64,000 nt of DNA from Castanea sativa (Eukaryota; Streptophyta; Magnoliopsida; Fagales; Fagaceae), in NCBI RefSeq assembly GCF_040712315.1, contig NC_134016.1:1589501-1653500 (forward strand), given 5' to 3'. Shown here piece by piece: positions 1 through 11,510 of the stretch. A program made the translations under genes and the position numbers. A model generated the notes under the pieces. The model did no database searches. It saw nothing but the letters and a program-made list of their open reading frames with translations, and had not been told where the DNA came from. Within the stretch, counting starts at the first letter, position 1. Every line of letters begins with the position of its first letter.

Positions 1-4
1 AACT

Positions 5-838
5 TTAATATGTGAAACTCTCCATTATTTCTATCGTCCGAGTTAAATCCCAATTTTTATTATTTTGAATCGATAGCCATTCACCTCTATCATGTATAAA
101 GTACATTATTCTCCCTAAAAACTCCGCGGCCCATGGAATCCTTTTACATTTTTTAACAATCTCCTTTCCAATTTTCTCCAAATCTAGAGATAAAAGTCTT
201 TCATTTGCAGATGCTCTTTTCTTGAATATGAACCAACATTCATATTCTGTTAATTCATATTGAGTAAAAGTCTCCATGATTTCTGTCACTCTATCACAAT
301 AGGTTGCTTCAACAATGTTATTTCCAACATTTTGATTAACTTTTGAATCAACGAGGAAGGAGTCTATCTCCACGTTAAAACTAATCTCAGGAATCGAATT
401 CTCAAACTCTGCTCGAAATTCATAACTAGCAATGTCACCTTTAAGTCTATTTAATGATTTGCAGATAATCTTAATTTCGTTTGCCATATTGATAATGCCA
501 TTAGAGGGTGAAGAGTAGTTTAGTACCTTTTGCTGAAGAATGTTATAGCCAAACTCGTCTAGCACGTCATCAATGTCATAAGCAACACGTCTAAGTTCTT
601 CTAACCAACTCCTCAGAAACTCATCACTTGCTTGTCTTTTCTCAACACCATTTAACACAAGTTGAATTTTGGCTAACAAGCTAAAAAGGTCTATTAGCCC
701 GCTAAAAAGGTCTGTTAGCCCTTCCTTGAAACCCAACTCAAAACTAATGTGTTGCTCTATAAAAATTGATCTCAACTTGGCTAGAAGTCCCTCCACAATA
801 ACACCAAGTAAAATTTCAGCTATGTATTCTGCCTTACT
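5..838 (-). pseudogene. CC-NBS-LRR resistance gene exon, P-loop core deleted (locus 1)
   Basis: This exon encodes the coiled-coil (Rx_N-type) domain of an intracellular NLR immune receptor. Near its start it has the EDVID-like stretch 'LEELRRVAYDIDDVLDEF'. The reading frame then jumps from the linker ('IDSFLVDSKV') to the distal NB-ARC: 'RVTEIMETFTQYEL', 'ECWFIFKKRA' (RNBS-D-like) and 'KCKRIPWAAEFLGRIM' (GLPL-like). The P-loop, kinase-2 and RNBS-B segments are absent, so nucleotide binding is not expected. In the last ~40 bases before the window edge a one-base frameshift occurs; the expected continuation (N-S-D-D-R-N-N-G) lies in another frame. The ATG at 844-842 sits inside a splice acceptor (CTTATGCAG, exon begins at 838, phase 0). 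The real start is therefore probably the BED exon at 3109, whose donor is also phase 0. The gene continues past the left edge. Family call strong; functional state poor. Confidence 0.85.
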
Positions 839-871
839 CTGCATAAGAGACAATAGTATGAAAATGTTTGT

Positions 872-931
872 AGAGTGTAGAGTACAATTCTTTTTTTTTT
901 GATAAGTAATAAGAGTGTAGAGTACAATTCT
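872..931 (-). mobile_element. Ultra-short LINE tail insertion with 20-bp target-site duplication
   Basis: The 20-bp word AGAGTGTAGAGTACAATTCT occurs at 872-891 and again at 912-931. Between them lie only a T tract and GATAAGTAATA. Read on the minus strand, the insert is TATTACTTATC followed by about ten A. This matches the 3' terminus of the larger LINE fragment at 51226-51524 (ATTACCTATC plus poly-A). The insert is about 20 nt, an extreme 5' truncation of a target-primed retrotransposition. It lies in the intron just upstream of the CC exon. Confidence 0.75.
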
Positions 932-1507
932 ATTCAAAATAAACAAGGTGGGTCCAGATATATTTATATATTGGAAATATATAAACTTGTATTACGATTT
1001 TTACCTTCTTAATTTTTATACAATAATTAATAGTTTTTTTTTTTGGAGTTTTATAATAATTAGTCGCAAACACACGCAATACATGGAAATATTTAACTAT
1101 TTTTAAATACGGTATAATATATAAATTATTATCTAAATTTTTTTGGTAGATAATTTGTTCTCCCTAAAAATTAAACAAATTCTAAAAGTAATTTATTTTT
1201 CTCTATTTTTACAAATATATAATTTTATCATTTATGGTGTGTTTGATTGATATTATTTTTTTAAGTTGTCCATATTTTTCTAACTATTGTTATAATGCAT
1301 TATTTTTTCCTAATTTCTTTTTGTATAACTAAAATTTGTAAGTTTCAAATATATTATTCAAATTTTTTATTCTCTTAAGAAGATTGTCATGATAATCAAA
1401 ATTGATCATATAGTTACAATGAATATTACTCAAATAATTGATAGCAGCAGTATAGTACTCCCAACCCAAACCTTTTTTTTTTTTCCTATTTTTAAGTAAG
1501 TACACCG

Positions 1508-1602
1508 AAATGGATTGAACAGGATCATTATGGACTGAACTAGAATGAATTGGACCAAACTAGACTATAATAGATCAAATTGGACTAAAATGGACCAAAT
1601 GC
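1508..1602 (+). repeat. Decamer-like imperfect tandem repeat (TGGACYRAA units)
   Basis: About nine imperfect units of roughly 10-11 bp, such as ATGGACTGAACT, TTGGACCAAACT, TTGGACTAAAA and TGGACCAAAT, run head to tail. Function unknown; such blocks are often internal to plant transposons. Confidence 0.5.
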
Positions 1603-1900
1603 CGAATCTAAATTAGTAAACAAAACTCAAAAAATTAATAATAATTATAATAATAAAGCAATGCAAAACCATTATCTGTGATAAGTAATGTATTCCAATA
1701 TGATGAAAGTGGTTTGTTGTTGAAGTAATATCAATCGGATTTGTTATCACATTAATATTTTTAACTGAATTATTATGCATGCACTTGTGATTCTATGTGC
1801 CTGTTGAAAGTTTTATTCAAATTAAATTCGGTACCATGTACACCATAAAAAATATTAGAAAAACCACTTACATGTACTATTTTATACGAAAGAATAAGAA

Positions 1901-1916
1901 GGGGGGGGGGGGGGGG
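1901..1916 (+). repeat. Poly-G run of 16
   Basis: Sixteen consecutive G, followed about 0.5 kb later by fifteen consecutive C (2437-2451). Long G homopolymers are rare in AT-rich plant intergenic DNA and are also prone to assembly error. A third run of 17 G lies at 19962-19978. Confidence 0.9.
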
Positions 1917-2436
1917 ACTTTGTTAAAAGCTTTATTATCTCTATCTTTTGACATTGATGAAAATGACATATGGCTCTCTACGTAGGAGCGGTGGACCCTT
2001 CAACCTAGCCTTGAATACTACATTAGCATATGGATATGTATATAGTGGTGGAATGAGACTTTTTTTTTTAGGTGAGTTTAAACTAAAAATAAATAATGGT
2101 ATCTCCACCTAAGATGTTTGTATTGCATGTATTTTCTATTATAAGTTACATTCAGGTTCAAGAATGTGTAAAGTGATGGTCATATCATGATTGATAAGTT
2201 ATAATTAGTTTTGAAATTGAGTAAAGGTATAATGTATTATTGCATACATTAATATTTATATACATGTTTTTTGAAGAAATGATGGAAAGGAAATGATGAA
2301 TTGGCCGCCAACATGGTTTAGTAAAAATGTAACAATAATAAATACTGCACCTCAACTTTTAGATAATCTATAGATTAGTATTGAATACAAATCTTTTGTC
2401 CCATTTTTTGTGTTCCACATTATTCTCCACCTTCTA

Positions 2437-2451
2437 CCCCCCCCCCCCCCC
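2437..2451 (+). repeat. Poly-C run of 15 followed by (CTTCTCC/CTCCCT)n
   Basis: Fifteen consecutive C followed by a pyrimidine-rich CTCCCT repeat up to about 2478. The minus strand would be a G-rich, quadruplex-prone tract. Confidence 0.9.
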
Positions 2452-2569
2452 TTCTCCCTCTCCCTCTCCCTCTCCCCCTTAAATTTCAGAAATAAACACT
2501 CATTCCCTCTTCCCTATGTTTTAACTATCAAATTATATATATAAATAAAATAATAATAATGCTAAGAAT

Positions 2570-2651
2570 TTTGTAGCTTACTGACATTACACTTCTCCAG
2601 TGGAAGAGAACATGAGTTCAAACTCCCCTTCCCCACTTGTTGCAAGGAAAA
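2570..2651 (+). mobile_element. tRNA-related SINE-like fragment
   Basis: TTGTAGCTTACTGACATTACAC resembles an internal A box. GAGTTCAAACTCC about 40 bp further is B-box-like. A short A-rich tail follows (AAGGAAAAAATC). A similar sequence with GTGAGTTCAATTTTGC lies near 49610-49690. Target-site duplication not resolved. Confidence 0.4.
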
Positions 2652-2794
2652 AATCATTAAAAATATGGAAATTTATTATAAAGTTTTACTTGATTCAAAC
2701 AATTAAAATCAATAATTGAAAATGTTATCACAAGCTCACTGCTAAGATTATGATGAAAATAATCCAAAAATAAAATATCTACATCTTTACTCAC

Positions 2795-3109
2795 CTTTTC
2801 AAACACTCCGCTAAACATGTCATCCTCTGATATTGAAGTTGATCTGATTTCCCTCTCCTTATCCTTGTTTGAAGTTGATGCACCCTTACGTTTTTTGTTA
2901 GGTTCACCAATTGTTAGAGAAGCTTCCTCTTGGACCTCTTTAGGCACTTTTTTACAAATATTAATATCATGACCTTTAGCTCCAGCCAAGTGATATTTAA
3001 TCCTTGTAGCACCCCCAGCAAAAATACATTCACAAAACTTACATTTGAAACGACGACCATTATCTTGTTTTTCAACACACTCCCAAAATCGATCTTTCTT
3101 TCGAACCAT
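2795..3109 (-). CDS. BED zinc-finger exon of a BED-NLR gene (locus 1, first exon)
   Basis: A 105-codon exon starts with ATG at 3109-3107 ('MVRKKDRFWECVEKQ'). Its C2H2-like BED finger reads 'FKCKFCECIF', 'ATRIKYHLAGAKGHDINIC'. A basic, Ser-rich tail follows ('NKKRKGASTSNKDKEREI', 'SISEDDMF'). It ends in GAAAAG|GTGAGT, a consensus donor at phase 0. The next minus-strand exon with a matching phase-0 acceptor is the CC exon at 838, giving an intron of about 1.96 kb. BED fingers are known integrated N-terminal domains of some plant NLRs (rice Xa1, poplar BED-NBS-LRR), where they are thought to act as DNA-binding or decoy modules. A hAT transposase also carries a BED finger, but no transposase follows here. 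The second NLR relic (51871-56001) repeats the BED-then-CC order, which supports the NLR reading. Confidence 0.75.
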
Positions 3110-3590
3110 ATTTCTTTTCCCTTACAACAAATATACAAAGAGTTGAATATTAGAATATAACAAAAATGATAGTAAAAATGGATCTGTAGAGTAATAAAAT
3201 TAATTTAAATAATATAGATCTATAGAATAATAAAAATAAGCTTGTTATATTTCTTCAAAAATATTATATAATTATTTATGTAACACATCTAGCCAAGTGA
3301 TATTTAATCCTTGTAGCACCCCCACAAAAAACACGTCCACAAAACGTACATTTGAAACATTTATCATTTGGTTTTTCAACATGCAACCAAATTCCATCTC
3401 TCTTTCGACCCATATTTCTTTTCCCTTACAATAGATATATAAAGAGTTTAGTATTAGAATAAAAAAAATTGATAGTAAGAATGGATCTGTAGAGTAATAA
3501 AATTAATTTAAATAAAATAGATCTATAGAATTATAAAAATAAGCTTGTTCTAATTCTTTAAAAATATTATATAATTATTTTATGTCTATC
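2984..3590. repeat. Tandem duplication (~306 bp) of BED exon 5' half and its upstream DNA
   Basis: The unit starting AGCCAAGTGATATTTAATCCTT at about 2984 recurs from about 3290. Both copies continue through the start codon into AAAGAGTT, GGATCTGTAGAGTAATAAAATTAATTT and AAGCTTGTT, then an ATTATATAATTATTT tail. The copies are about 85-90 percent alike by eye. Confidence 0.85.
3289..3413 (-). pseudogene. Second BED zinc-finger copy, truncated
   Basis: Starts with ATG at 3413-3411 and reads 'MGRKRDGIWLHVEKP', then 'CFKCTFCGRVFCGGATRIKY' and 'HLA', where homology to the intact BED exon ends. It keeps the CxxC pair and the first His region but lacks the second His/Cys part. It is the 5' half of the duplicated unit. 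Confidence 0.75.
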
Positions 3591-3629
3591 AAAATCACCT
3601 TCAAGTAGGTTTTTTGCCAAGCCCTCTAA

Positions 3630-3735
3630 TGGCTAGATAAGCTTCGTGTATTTTTAGGAACCTTTCTACAAATAGCAATATCACGATCAATAAATCTAAT
3701 CCTTGAAACACTTCCATCAAACATTTCATCTTATT
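3630..3735 (-). pseudogene. Third BED fragment (C-terminal half)
   Basis: On the minus strand the frame reads 'GSVSRIRFIDRDIAICRKVP' then 'KNTRSL'. This parallels 'GGATRIKYHLAGAKGHDINI' and 'CKKVPKEVQEEASL' of the first copy, with the HLAGAKGH segment missing. It has no start and no donor. Confidence 0.55.
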
Positions 3736-3787
3736 TTGTTTACTGCGTTAATAAACTATAATATTTAGCCAAGAAAATATAAAATCC

Positions 3788-4440
3788 ATAGCATGAAAGA
3801 CATGTCAGAGTGCACTTACTCTATTAGTCCACAAACAGGTAGATGCCGCAAATGGACACAAAGAAAAAGAGAAGAGGTAAAGTCTCAGAGCAATAGAATG
3901 AAGAAAAAAGTAATCGTATAGCAATTTATTATAACGTGTTTTATATCACTCGCCGAAAGACTCAAATGATTAGAACAAGTAGTAGGACTAACACTCTTCC
4001 GAAAGAAGACGATTTTGGATTCGATGCGCACATGACAACTTAGAGAAATGCCATAGACGTTGAACTTAACATGTTTTACAGTACATGCCTTTCTGTTTTG
4101 GATTCTAAGGTAAACTTGGTTCCTATGTTGTTGGAAATTTTAGAAGAGTTCCAAATAATAATTACTATGTCAGCCTGCAAATTAAGACTCTTGCTACCAA
4201 AATGGGAATTACAGCACAAACATATATAACAGATGTTTACTTCTATGGGTCAAAACACTGGAAGGATTAATCACAGGCCCTTTTTATATACAGCTTTGTT
4301 TCAAAAAGCCTCATGAGATTCTCTTCTTCATTTTTTTTTTTTTTAATTTTCTATTAAAGGAATGAGATTCTTGGTTTTTCCCCCCAACCAACTCATCAAT
4401 CATCACCCGGAATGAGTTTATTTTACTTTACCCATCTTGC
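3788..4440 (-). repeat. BED-NLR upstream region, copy 1
   Basis: This gene-free stretch lies directly upstream (minus-strand sense) of the BED fragments. ATAGCATGAAAGACATGTCAG with GTGCACTTACT (3788-3820) recurs at 5780-5812. GGAAATTTTAGAAGAGTTCCAA (about 4132) recurs near 7057. AAAAAGCCTCATGAGATTC and TTTCCCCCCAACCAACTCA recur near 7110-7160, and in part near 60170-60200. No open reading frame of note. Confidence 0.6.
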
Positions 4441-5779
4441 AGTTTTTATTATTATTATTATTAGTTTTCCTACATTTTTTATGGATTATTTATGCAATTC
4501 TTTTGTATTTATATCATAATTAATATATATAATATATATTTTTTTTTTTTTTTTTTTTTTTAAAAATAAAATAAGATAAAAATAACGTTATTATTAACTT
4601 TTGTGAGCGATAACTTAAAAAAAAAAAAAAAAAAGAATCACAAATTCATGTAATAATTTATTCTTTTTTCACATATTGTGTACAAATAAGAATTATAAGA
4701 GTGGTCAATATTTTAATATTTTTTTTGAAGTTGACTATAAGGTTTCAAGTATACATATTCACATTAGTTGTTAAATTATTGCAACTTGATCATTCTATGA
4801 GTATATTAACCAAAATTTCAGAATTGACACAAGTTTTATATGGGATAAGTCAAGTTCCTAAATTCCTTTCATGAGAGAAGTAGAAATTTTTTTTTAAATT
4901 AAAAAAAAAAAAATATTCATGCGTAACAGATCCATTAAAATAAAAAAATAAAATCCTCTAACAAATAAATACAATATGAATGTTTTATTATTATTGTTTA
5001 GATTAGACCCAAGTACTCATATACATGTGTATGTATATGTGCGTCGATTTGGCTTCACCACTAGTCTTGCTTTTGATTGAACAAGGTTGATATATTAAAA
5101 AGAAAGTTTAGATTCGAGGTTTTCTAATTTCAATTTGGCCAGTTTGTTTCGAATTTCGACGATAATGTTTTCTAAAAAATGAATCATTTTTTAAAAAGTA
5201 TTTTCTATAAAATTATCTCATTTTTCAACGTAGGTAGCAATCTCAAATGAGTTGAAAAACCATTTTCAAACTTTCCATTTTTAGCTTGTTGTGAAATAGA
5301 TCCGTTTTCTAAAAACATTTAATGTAAAACAATTTCTAAAAATAAAACATACTTTTTCTGCTAACTAAAAATAGTTTTCCTTTAAATTATTTTTTCTTAT
5401 GCTACGAAACACTAGAAAAATATAAAAACTATCTTTATACAAAATTTTACATTAGACATGACTTAGATAAAAATGGTCCGTATACCTCATGAAACAAATT
5501 GCAAAAGAGACGTTTAACCAAAAAAATAATCACAAAAGAGATAAGTTCGTAATTGTTATTAAAAATAAAGAATTTAACTTACTTCAGTACTTTTTAATTA
5601 GAATTTCTTTTTATTTTAATGAGAAATTCATTAACTAAATAAAATATAGATAATAAACCCACTACTATGACTGAAAGTAAACCAAATTAAAAAAGAACCG
5701 CGAATAAGTTGCATATTTTAAGAATATAGCAATACATGCAATTTACCCAAAAAAATAATAATAATAATAATAAAATTGA
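4441..5779. other. Gene-free AT-rich stretch
   Basis: Long T and A homopolymers (4540-4561, 4615-4634) and ATT/TTA microsatellites. I see no coding region, RNA gene or recognisable element. Confidence 0.6.
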
Positions 5780-6183
5780 ATAGCATGAAAGACATGTCAG
5801 GGTGCACTTACTGTAGTACTAGATGCAGTCAATGGACGTCAGGAAGAGTGAGAGAAAGAGAGAAGGAGCTTATCAAAAAAAGAGAAAGCAAGAAATAGAA
5901 ATAGTTTGAGAAGAATAAAGAGGAAGAGGAAGAGGAAGAGGATGAGGATGAGTAATGGTCTGGCAATGTATAACACGCGTTTGTGAACCTTTGCTAAAAA
6001 GTTTCCTTGCGTATCTCAATTATTGAAGAGAAAATAGATTCGATATTGAAAAGAAAAGAGAAGAAGAAATTAGGGAGGATAGGGGCGGCTGGAAAGAAAT
6101 GAGAGAGAAGAAGAAAGTAGGGATATTTATATGATGCTATAGTACTAGGGTTTTAAAAATTAAATAGCAAAAAAATCACTCAT

Positions 6184-6253
6184 GCCCACGCGAAGGCTCG
6201 ATCTAGGGATCTGCTAGCCAAGACTTAAGGAGCATACCACTAAGCCACTGAAG
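6184..6253 (-). mobile_element. tRNA-derived SINE-like fragment
   Basis: On the minus strand TTCAGTGGCTTAGTGGTATGC is A-box-like and CTAGATCGAGCC about 35 bp later is B-box-like. Both are spaced as in tRNA-derived SINEs. It does not fold into a full tRNA with a recognisable anticodon arm, so I do not call a tRNA gene. Confidence 0.45.
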
Positions 6254-6298
6254 AGTTATGTTTTAAAGTTACGTAAATATATATATATATATATATAT

Positions 6299-6452
6299 CG
6301 GTTCGGTTCGGTTGGTTTCGGGGTGAAAAAATCCAGCACCGAAACTGAAACCCTTAGTTTAACCGAACCGCACCGAAACCAAACCGAAATTTTGACAACG
6401 TTCAGTCGGTTTCAATCAGTTTGTTCGGTTCCTCAATTTTTTGCACACCCCT
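6299..6452. mobile_element. hAT-like non-autonomous element end (CGGTTCGGTT motifs)
   Basis: CGGTTCGGTTCGGTTGGTTTCGG followed by AACCGAACCGCACCGAAACC forms an inverted set of CGGTT motifs. The right edge TTTTTTGCACACCCCTAA is, in reverse, TTAGGGGTGTGCAAAAAA, a terminus common in plant hAT derivatives. The partner terminus is not recognisable. Confidence 0.4.
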
Positions 6453-7879
6453 AATTCGATGTGTCGGTACATGGAATTCTTTTTTTTTGTTTTAAGAGAA
6501 ATAATTACAATATGCTATTAACCCTGTAGCTCGAACCCTTATCATTTAAACTCCAAGTACTTTGTACAAAGAAAAGTATCAATTCATGATAAAACCTGGC
6601 TTAAGCCTAGATAAAATTCCTGTGCAAATATAATCATCTCCATTTTTCAGTCAACAGGGAATCTCTTGTGCAAGCATCACTGTTGTTTTACTTTTTTACT
6701 ATGCGTCAAAGCACTAAAATCATTGATCCCTTTAAATACAGCTTTGACTAAAAAGATGCAAAAATTATAATTTAAAAAGTGTTATAAAAATACATGATTA
6801 AAATATTTATAATAAAAAAATTTGTTTAAAACACCTTATTAAACTTTTTTTTAACAACAGTTTTTTAACAATAAACTTTTAGTATTTATACACTCAAAAC
6901 TGTTGTTAAAGGTCCTGGACCAAACAACCCTTTTTGTTTTACTTTTTAACCCCAACTAACTCACCACTCATCGGCCAGACACAATGCGTTTACATCATCA
7001 CAAAATTCAGAACACATATATAAATTAATTCAAAGGTAATATGGTTCTTATCTTTGGAAATTTTAGAAGAGTTCCAAGTTCCAACTAATTACCATGGCCC
7101 TTCTTTGTTTTAAAAAGCCTCATAAGATTCTTTGGTTTTTCGGTTTTTCCCAACCAACTCACCTAGAAAGAGTTATCACAAATGTAAAGTTCATAATAAA
7201 TTTGTCCCCCACACCACCCCTCTTTACCCTTGTTATAAAGTTTTTTATCTTTTAAGTTTTCCTTCATTTTTAGGGATTATTTATGCAATTATTATTATTA
7301 TTATTATTTATATCATAATTAATAGATTATTGTTTCTTTTATTTGTCAAACTTCATTTGAAAAATAAAAAAAGTCTTCTATTTTTTATTTTTTGTATTAA
7401 TGATTGTTAAAGGTTTGAGCTAGATAGAAGGACAACAAATGTTGAAAAAAAGAACTAAGAGTCTAATTTTTCTAATTCGAATCCACTCCCGAAGAGTTTA
7501 TTTGAAATTTGCTTATTTCTCTATTTCGAAATCGAAAATTTCGTCGTTGGAAGGGTATAGATAAAGGTAAAAGTTAAAAATAATATAGTGAGGCCGTAAA
7601 CAATATCAAAAACTTTTGTGCTAAACTTATAAATAATAGCGAAATAAACTAAATAATAAAATAAGTTAAAAAAAATAATTTTTACTAAACACACGCTCAA
7701 TAATAATCGGCAGCAGATCAGACCAGATCACGTCAATAAATTGTAGCTGGGATGTGATAGGACCAAAGTGATGTCCCCAAGTTGTTGGTTACATTTGAAC
7801 CTTGAAATTATTGAAGACATTGCTACATGTCCAGACTCAACTAACCGAGAAATTATACGTTGAATCAAAAAACTCTTTT

Positions 7880-8300
7880 TCTTTTTCACTTTTTGCTAGA
7901 AATTTAAGTGGATGTTAATAAATGAAATTAATAATTGAAAACTTTGTTTTGTTAGGCATATTTTGATTCTTACTAGGGGTAAAACAGGTGGTCCCTGCTT
8001 TGGTTGGAAAAATGACATTAACATATAAATAATGGCTCAAAACTGACATTTCACTAATCAAATTATTTTGATCTTTAAGGTTTATGCATTATGATCAGTT
8101 GAGTCACTCAGGAGATGTTTGGGGAATAGTTTAAGACATATTGTTTATATATTTTTGATATACATATCGATAAAAAAATATATATAAATATGTATAATAT
8201 TATTTAAAATGTGTTAAAATTATTGGGTCAAATAAACCTCAATTGTAGTAGCACGACATTTCTGCAACAAGCTTTTAAAGCAAGTCAATGTCATAGGAAG
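7880..8300. repeat. NLR upstream region block, also present at 59545-59790
   Basis: Shared words with the second locus include TTTTGTTAGGCATATTTTGATTC, GCTTTGGTTGGAAAA, ATGACATT and CAAAACTGACATTTCA. GACATTTC(T/A)GCAACAAGC and CAATGTC also recur in order. The two copies are colinear over about 250-400 bp and about 51 kb apart. Confidence 0.75.
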
Positions 8301-8409
8301 ATGCAGTGAATAATGGAGGTCAGGAATAGTAAGAGAGAGAGAGAGAGAAAAGGTAATAATAGACTGTGAAGATAATAAAGATGATGGGTTGTGTTGTGTC
8401 TTTCAAGAT

Positions 8410-10480
8410 GGGGCCCAGGCTTGAACAAGCAGGACCAGCACTAGTATTTTATTAGAAACTGTTTTCAGAAAACATGGCAAAACAAGTCCTTAGTTTTGTG
8501 CTTTGCTTCTCGTTAACTTCTCATTTTTAAAAATCAAATTGATAACAAATACTCCAATCTTGTTTTGACAAATATGAATTAATGAGAAATAAAAATTACA
8601 CGTTAACGAGAACCAAAGCACAAAATTATAAGCAACCACACCGGTTCGTAAATAATCTATTAAAATATAAAAAGTTGCTAATTTTTTATATATTTAAACT
8701 CAAAAATTTTCATATCAAACTTTGTAAAAATGTCTAAATATACACAATAGTTTGGTAAACGAACACTAACCACGTATATATACACGATTACTGTTTCGCG
8801 TAAATTTTTTTTTCTCTCTCCTCAGTCCTCATCCTCTTTTTCTCCTTTCCTTTCTTACCTCACTCTCATAAGTTATCGTTCATAGTGTTAAAGAAATAAA
8901 TATTTTATTTAAATAAAATGTATATAAATGATGTGGGTTTTTGAAAAATAAGTCATGTAAAATAAAAAAAGTAAAAGTTTTAAATGTGTAAAATAAAAAA
9001 AAAAATTGCAAATCGCACATACCGTTTAGCTTCTAAGATCTTTTTGCCAAGTTTAAATTTAAACAATTTCAAAAAAAAAAATTTTGATATGCTAAACAAT
9101 TTCAATCTTGTTATATAAAAATAAGAGTTGTTTAATTTTGTCCATATATATCAATGATCATTACACGTTATTACTGTCGCCATTAAATGTTAAACAACAT
9201 CGCAAATGTTTTAAAGCATAAATCAATCTCAAAATTAGAGAAAGTGGTACTCTCAACTCAAAACTGATTTTTATTTTGTTCCAGTTTAAGAAGAAATAAA
9301 AACATTAAAAAGCATCTCATTTTGTTAATTTCTTTTTTATTCCAAGATAACAGTTTTTTTTTTTTTTGCAAACATAACAAAATTAATTCCTTTATTTTAT
9401 TCTTTGTATCCCAACTTGTAATTTCTTTTATTTATTTTTATAATTTTATTTCTTGTTAGCGCATATTTGGATTTTAAAAAAGAAAACCAATTTGGTTCCT
9501 CAAAATTTAGATTCTTTATTAATTTTGCTTGATTGCTTAAATTTTTTAAAAAAAATTGGCAAGAAAGAAAGAATATTTATGCCATTTCCTTATGAAAGAA
9601 AAAAGGATTAAATGATGAAACAAACTTAACAGACAAGAAAGAAAAAAGAATTAAATGATAAAACATACACATTGAATAATATTTTTGCCATTTCATTATG
9701 AAATATGCATACTTGGTCAAGATGTAGGGATTTGGAGGCTTACATGAATAATCTTGCGGCATTTGCTTTAAACAAAACATTTGCAAAATAATTATTTCTG
9801 GCTATTTAATTTCATCTTTGCGAGGAATATTAAAAATTAAAGGAAATAAATAAATAAAAGAAAAATATAATCTCAAAGCTTGAGGTTTATAGATATTACA
9901 TTGTAAAAAATTTATTAGAAAAAAAAATTTGATGTTTAGCTTGAAGTATTTGGAAAGTAGAGAAGTATTGTAACGTTGAAGACTAGCAGCAACTGCCATT
10001 TATCCATCCAAAAAGATGGAAAGTAACTACTATTTTTTTACTTTTCTTTTATGGTAAAATTTTTTCAAAAATTAAAAAAATTATCAATATTTTTACGATG
10101 CCCAAAAATTTCTTTTCCAAATGTCCTTCTTTTGTTTAGCGGGGAACATCTTTTCCACACATTTATCAGGTCCGTGTCTCTTTTCTAAAAGGAGCCTTAC
10201 GGGATGGGACATTCCCATGTGCTGGAGCTTGATAGATCATCATTAAAGATTTTGTTAGATCTTGATAAAGGCTTGCACACACTCGCTTTACTCATTCCTT
10301 TGAAAACAAAAATTCAATTCAAAATGCGAATCAATAAATTTTAGATAAAATTGTGTTCACAAATTTAATTAAAATTATATTTTTAAAATACAATTTAAAA
10401 AAAAAGTGTATTAAATATGTACAAAAGTAAGTATTTGATAGAAAATATTTTTTCGTAAGTATAAGATAATCAGTACTCTT
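8410..10480. other. Gene-free AT-rich stretch
   Basis: Only short chance reading frames and homopolymers. AAGTATTTGGAAAG(T/C)AGAGAAG occurs at about 9943-9964 and again at about 12167-12188. I see no gene. Confidence 0.55.
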
Positions 10481-10486
10481 AAGAAA

Positions 10487-11206
10487 CATTTGGTTCATTG
10501 TGATATGCCTTAATGTGACATTTAGGGCATATTTGAGAGATTGTAAAAGTAATTATATAGGAATAGGAATAGATATTATAAAGAATACAAAATGTTGTAA
10601 TACAATACTTATTACTATTCATTTGTTTAGTGACAACACAATAATAAAACTCTGAAAATAATGAAATGAAAGCATTTTAAATTAAACTTAAAATATATTT
10701 TAGGAAATATCTTACTGATATAATTATATTTCCTAAAAAAATATTTTTTAAATTTGAAAGAGGGATTAGTTATTTTTTTATGATTTATTATTTTCATAAT
10801 TGTTATGTATATATGAAAATTTTGTTTATTTGAAAATATATTAATTTTAGAAATTAATATACCTATTAAGGAATAACTATTACAACCTTTTTAAAGATGA
10901 ATAATTATTCCTCATTTTAAAGAATAGATATTTACAATGAATGATTATTCCCCGTAATAAAAACATAACCAAACTACTAAATAGCTAAACCATAGGAATG
11001 ATATACTCCAAGGTTTTTTGTTTATTTTATTTTTTCTAACATTACCATAATCTAAAATTACAAAATATATCACACCACCTTAATCTCATTACTTTTCTAA
11101 AGAATGTAATATTATATTCTTGTATTGAGATTACATTTTTATAATCTTATATTAATATAATATTACGGTGTGGTATAATGTCACGGCAAACCAAACACCC
11201 TTTTGA
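10487..11206. mobile_element. Possible MITE with diverged terminal inverted repeats
   Basis: The left part (AACATTTGGTTCATTGTGATATGCC) and the reverse complement of the right part (GGGTGTTTGGTTTGCCGTGAC, ATTATACCACACCG) are imperfect inverses. The interior is very AT-rich and non-coding. Target-site duplication not seen. Confidence 0.3.
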
Positions 11207-11510
11207 GATTTGTGACCAATGCAAATTCGTAGCTACATACCGGACTGGCCCTGTCAAAAACCATCTTAAAGACTTTTTTTTTTTAATGTCAAAATTTTTT
11301 ATTTATTCCAATTTGAGGTTTATGCCTTAGTTCAATGAGATTTATGTATTTTTGATAACCAAAATAGTGAAGTGTGGGATGAGACTCTTTTTGGAAAAAA
11401 AAGTTAATGAACAACAAATAGTATTGAAGTTATTATCCAGCGCATGTGTGTGTTTATTCATTTTTTTTGGACTAGGTCTCATACCATTCAATGGAGTCTG
11501 CACTATTTGG

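Larger units (their letters stand above)
5780..7170 (-). repeat. BED-NLR upstream region, copy 2, invaded by repeats
   Basis: It opens with the same word as copy 1 (5780-5812) and a GAGAGAAAGAGAGAAGG purine tract. It then shares the 7030-7160 block with 4110-4400. Its middle (about 6180-6460) is occupied by a SINE-like sequence, a TA microsatellite and a hAT-like end. No gene remains attached. Confidence 0.55.

Noticed and set aside
842..844. ATG giving 'MQSKAEYIAEI' as the NLR start
   Set aside because: CTTATGCAG is a splice acceptor in phase with the upstream BED exon, and the paralogue at locus 2 has TTTTGTAG there with no ATG.
2657..3109. hAT transposase based on the BED finger
   Set aside because: No transposase or dimerisation domain follows; the donor phase and the second locus point to an NLR first exon.
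6184..6253. tRNA gene
   Set aside because: A- and B-box-like words are present, but the arms do not pair into a tRNA; SINE relic preferred.
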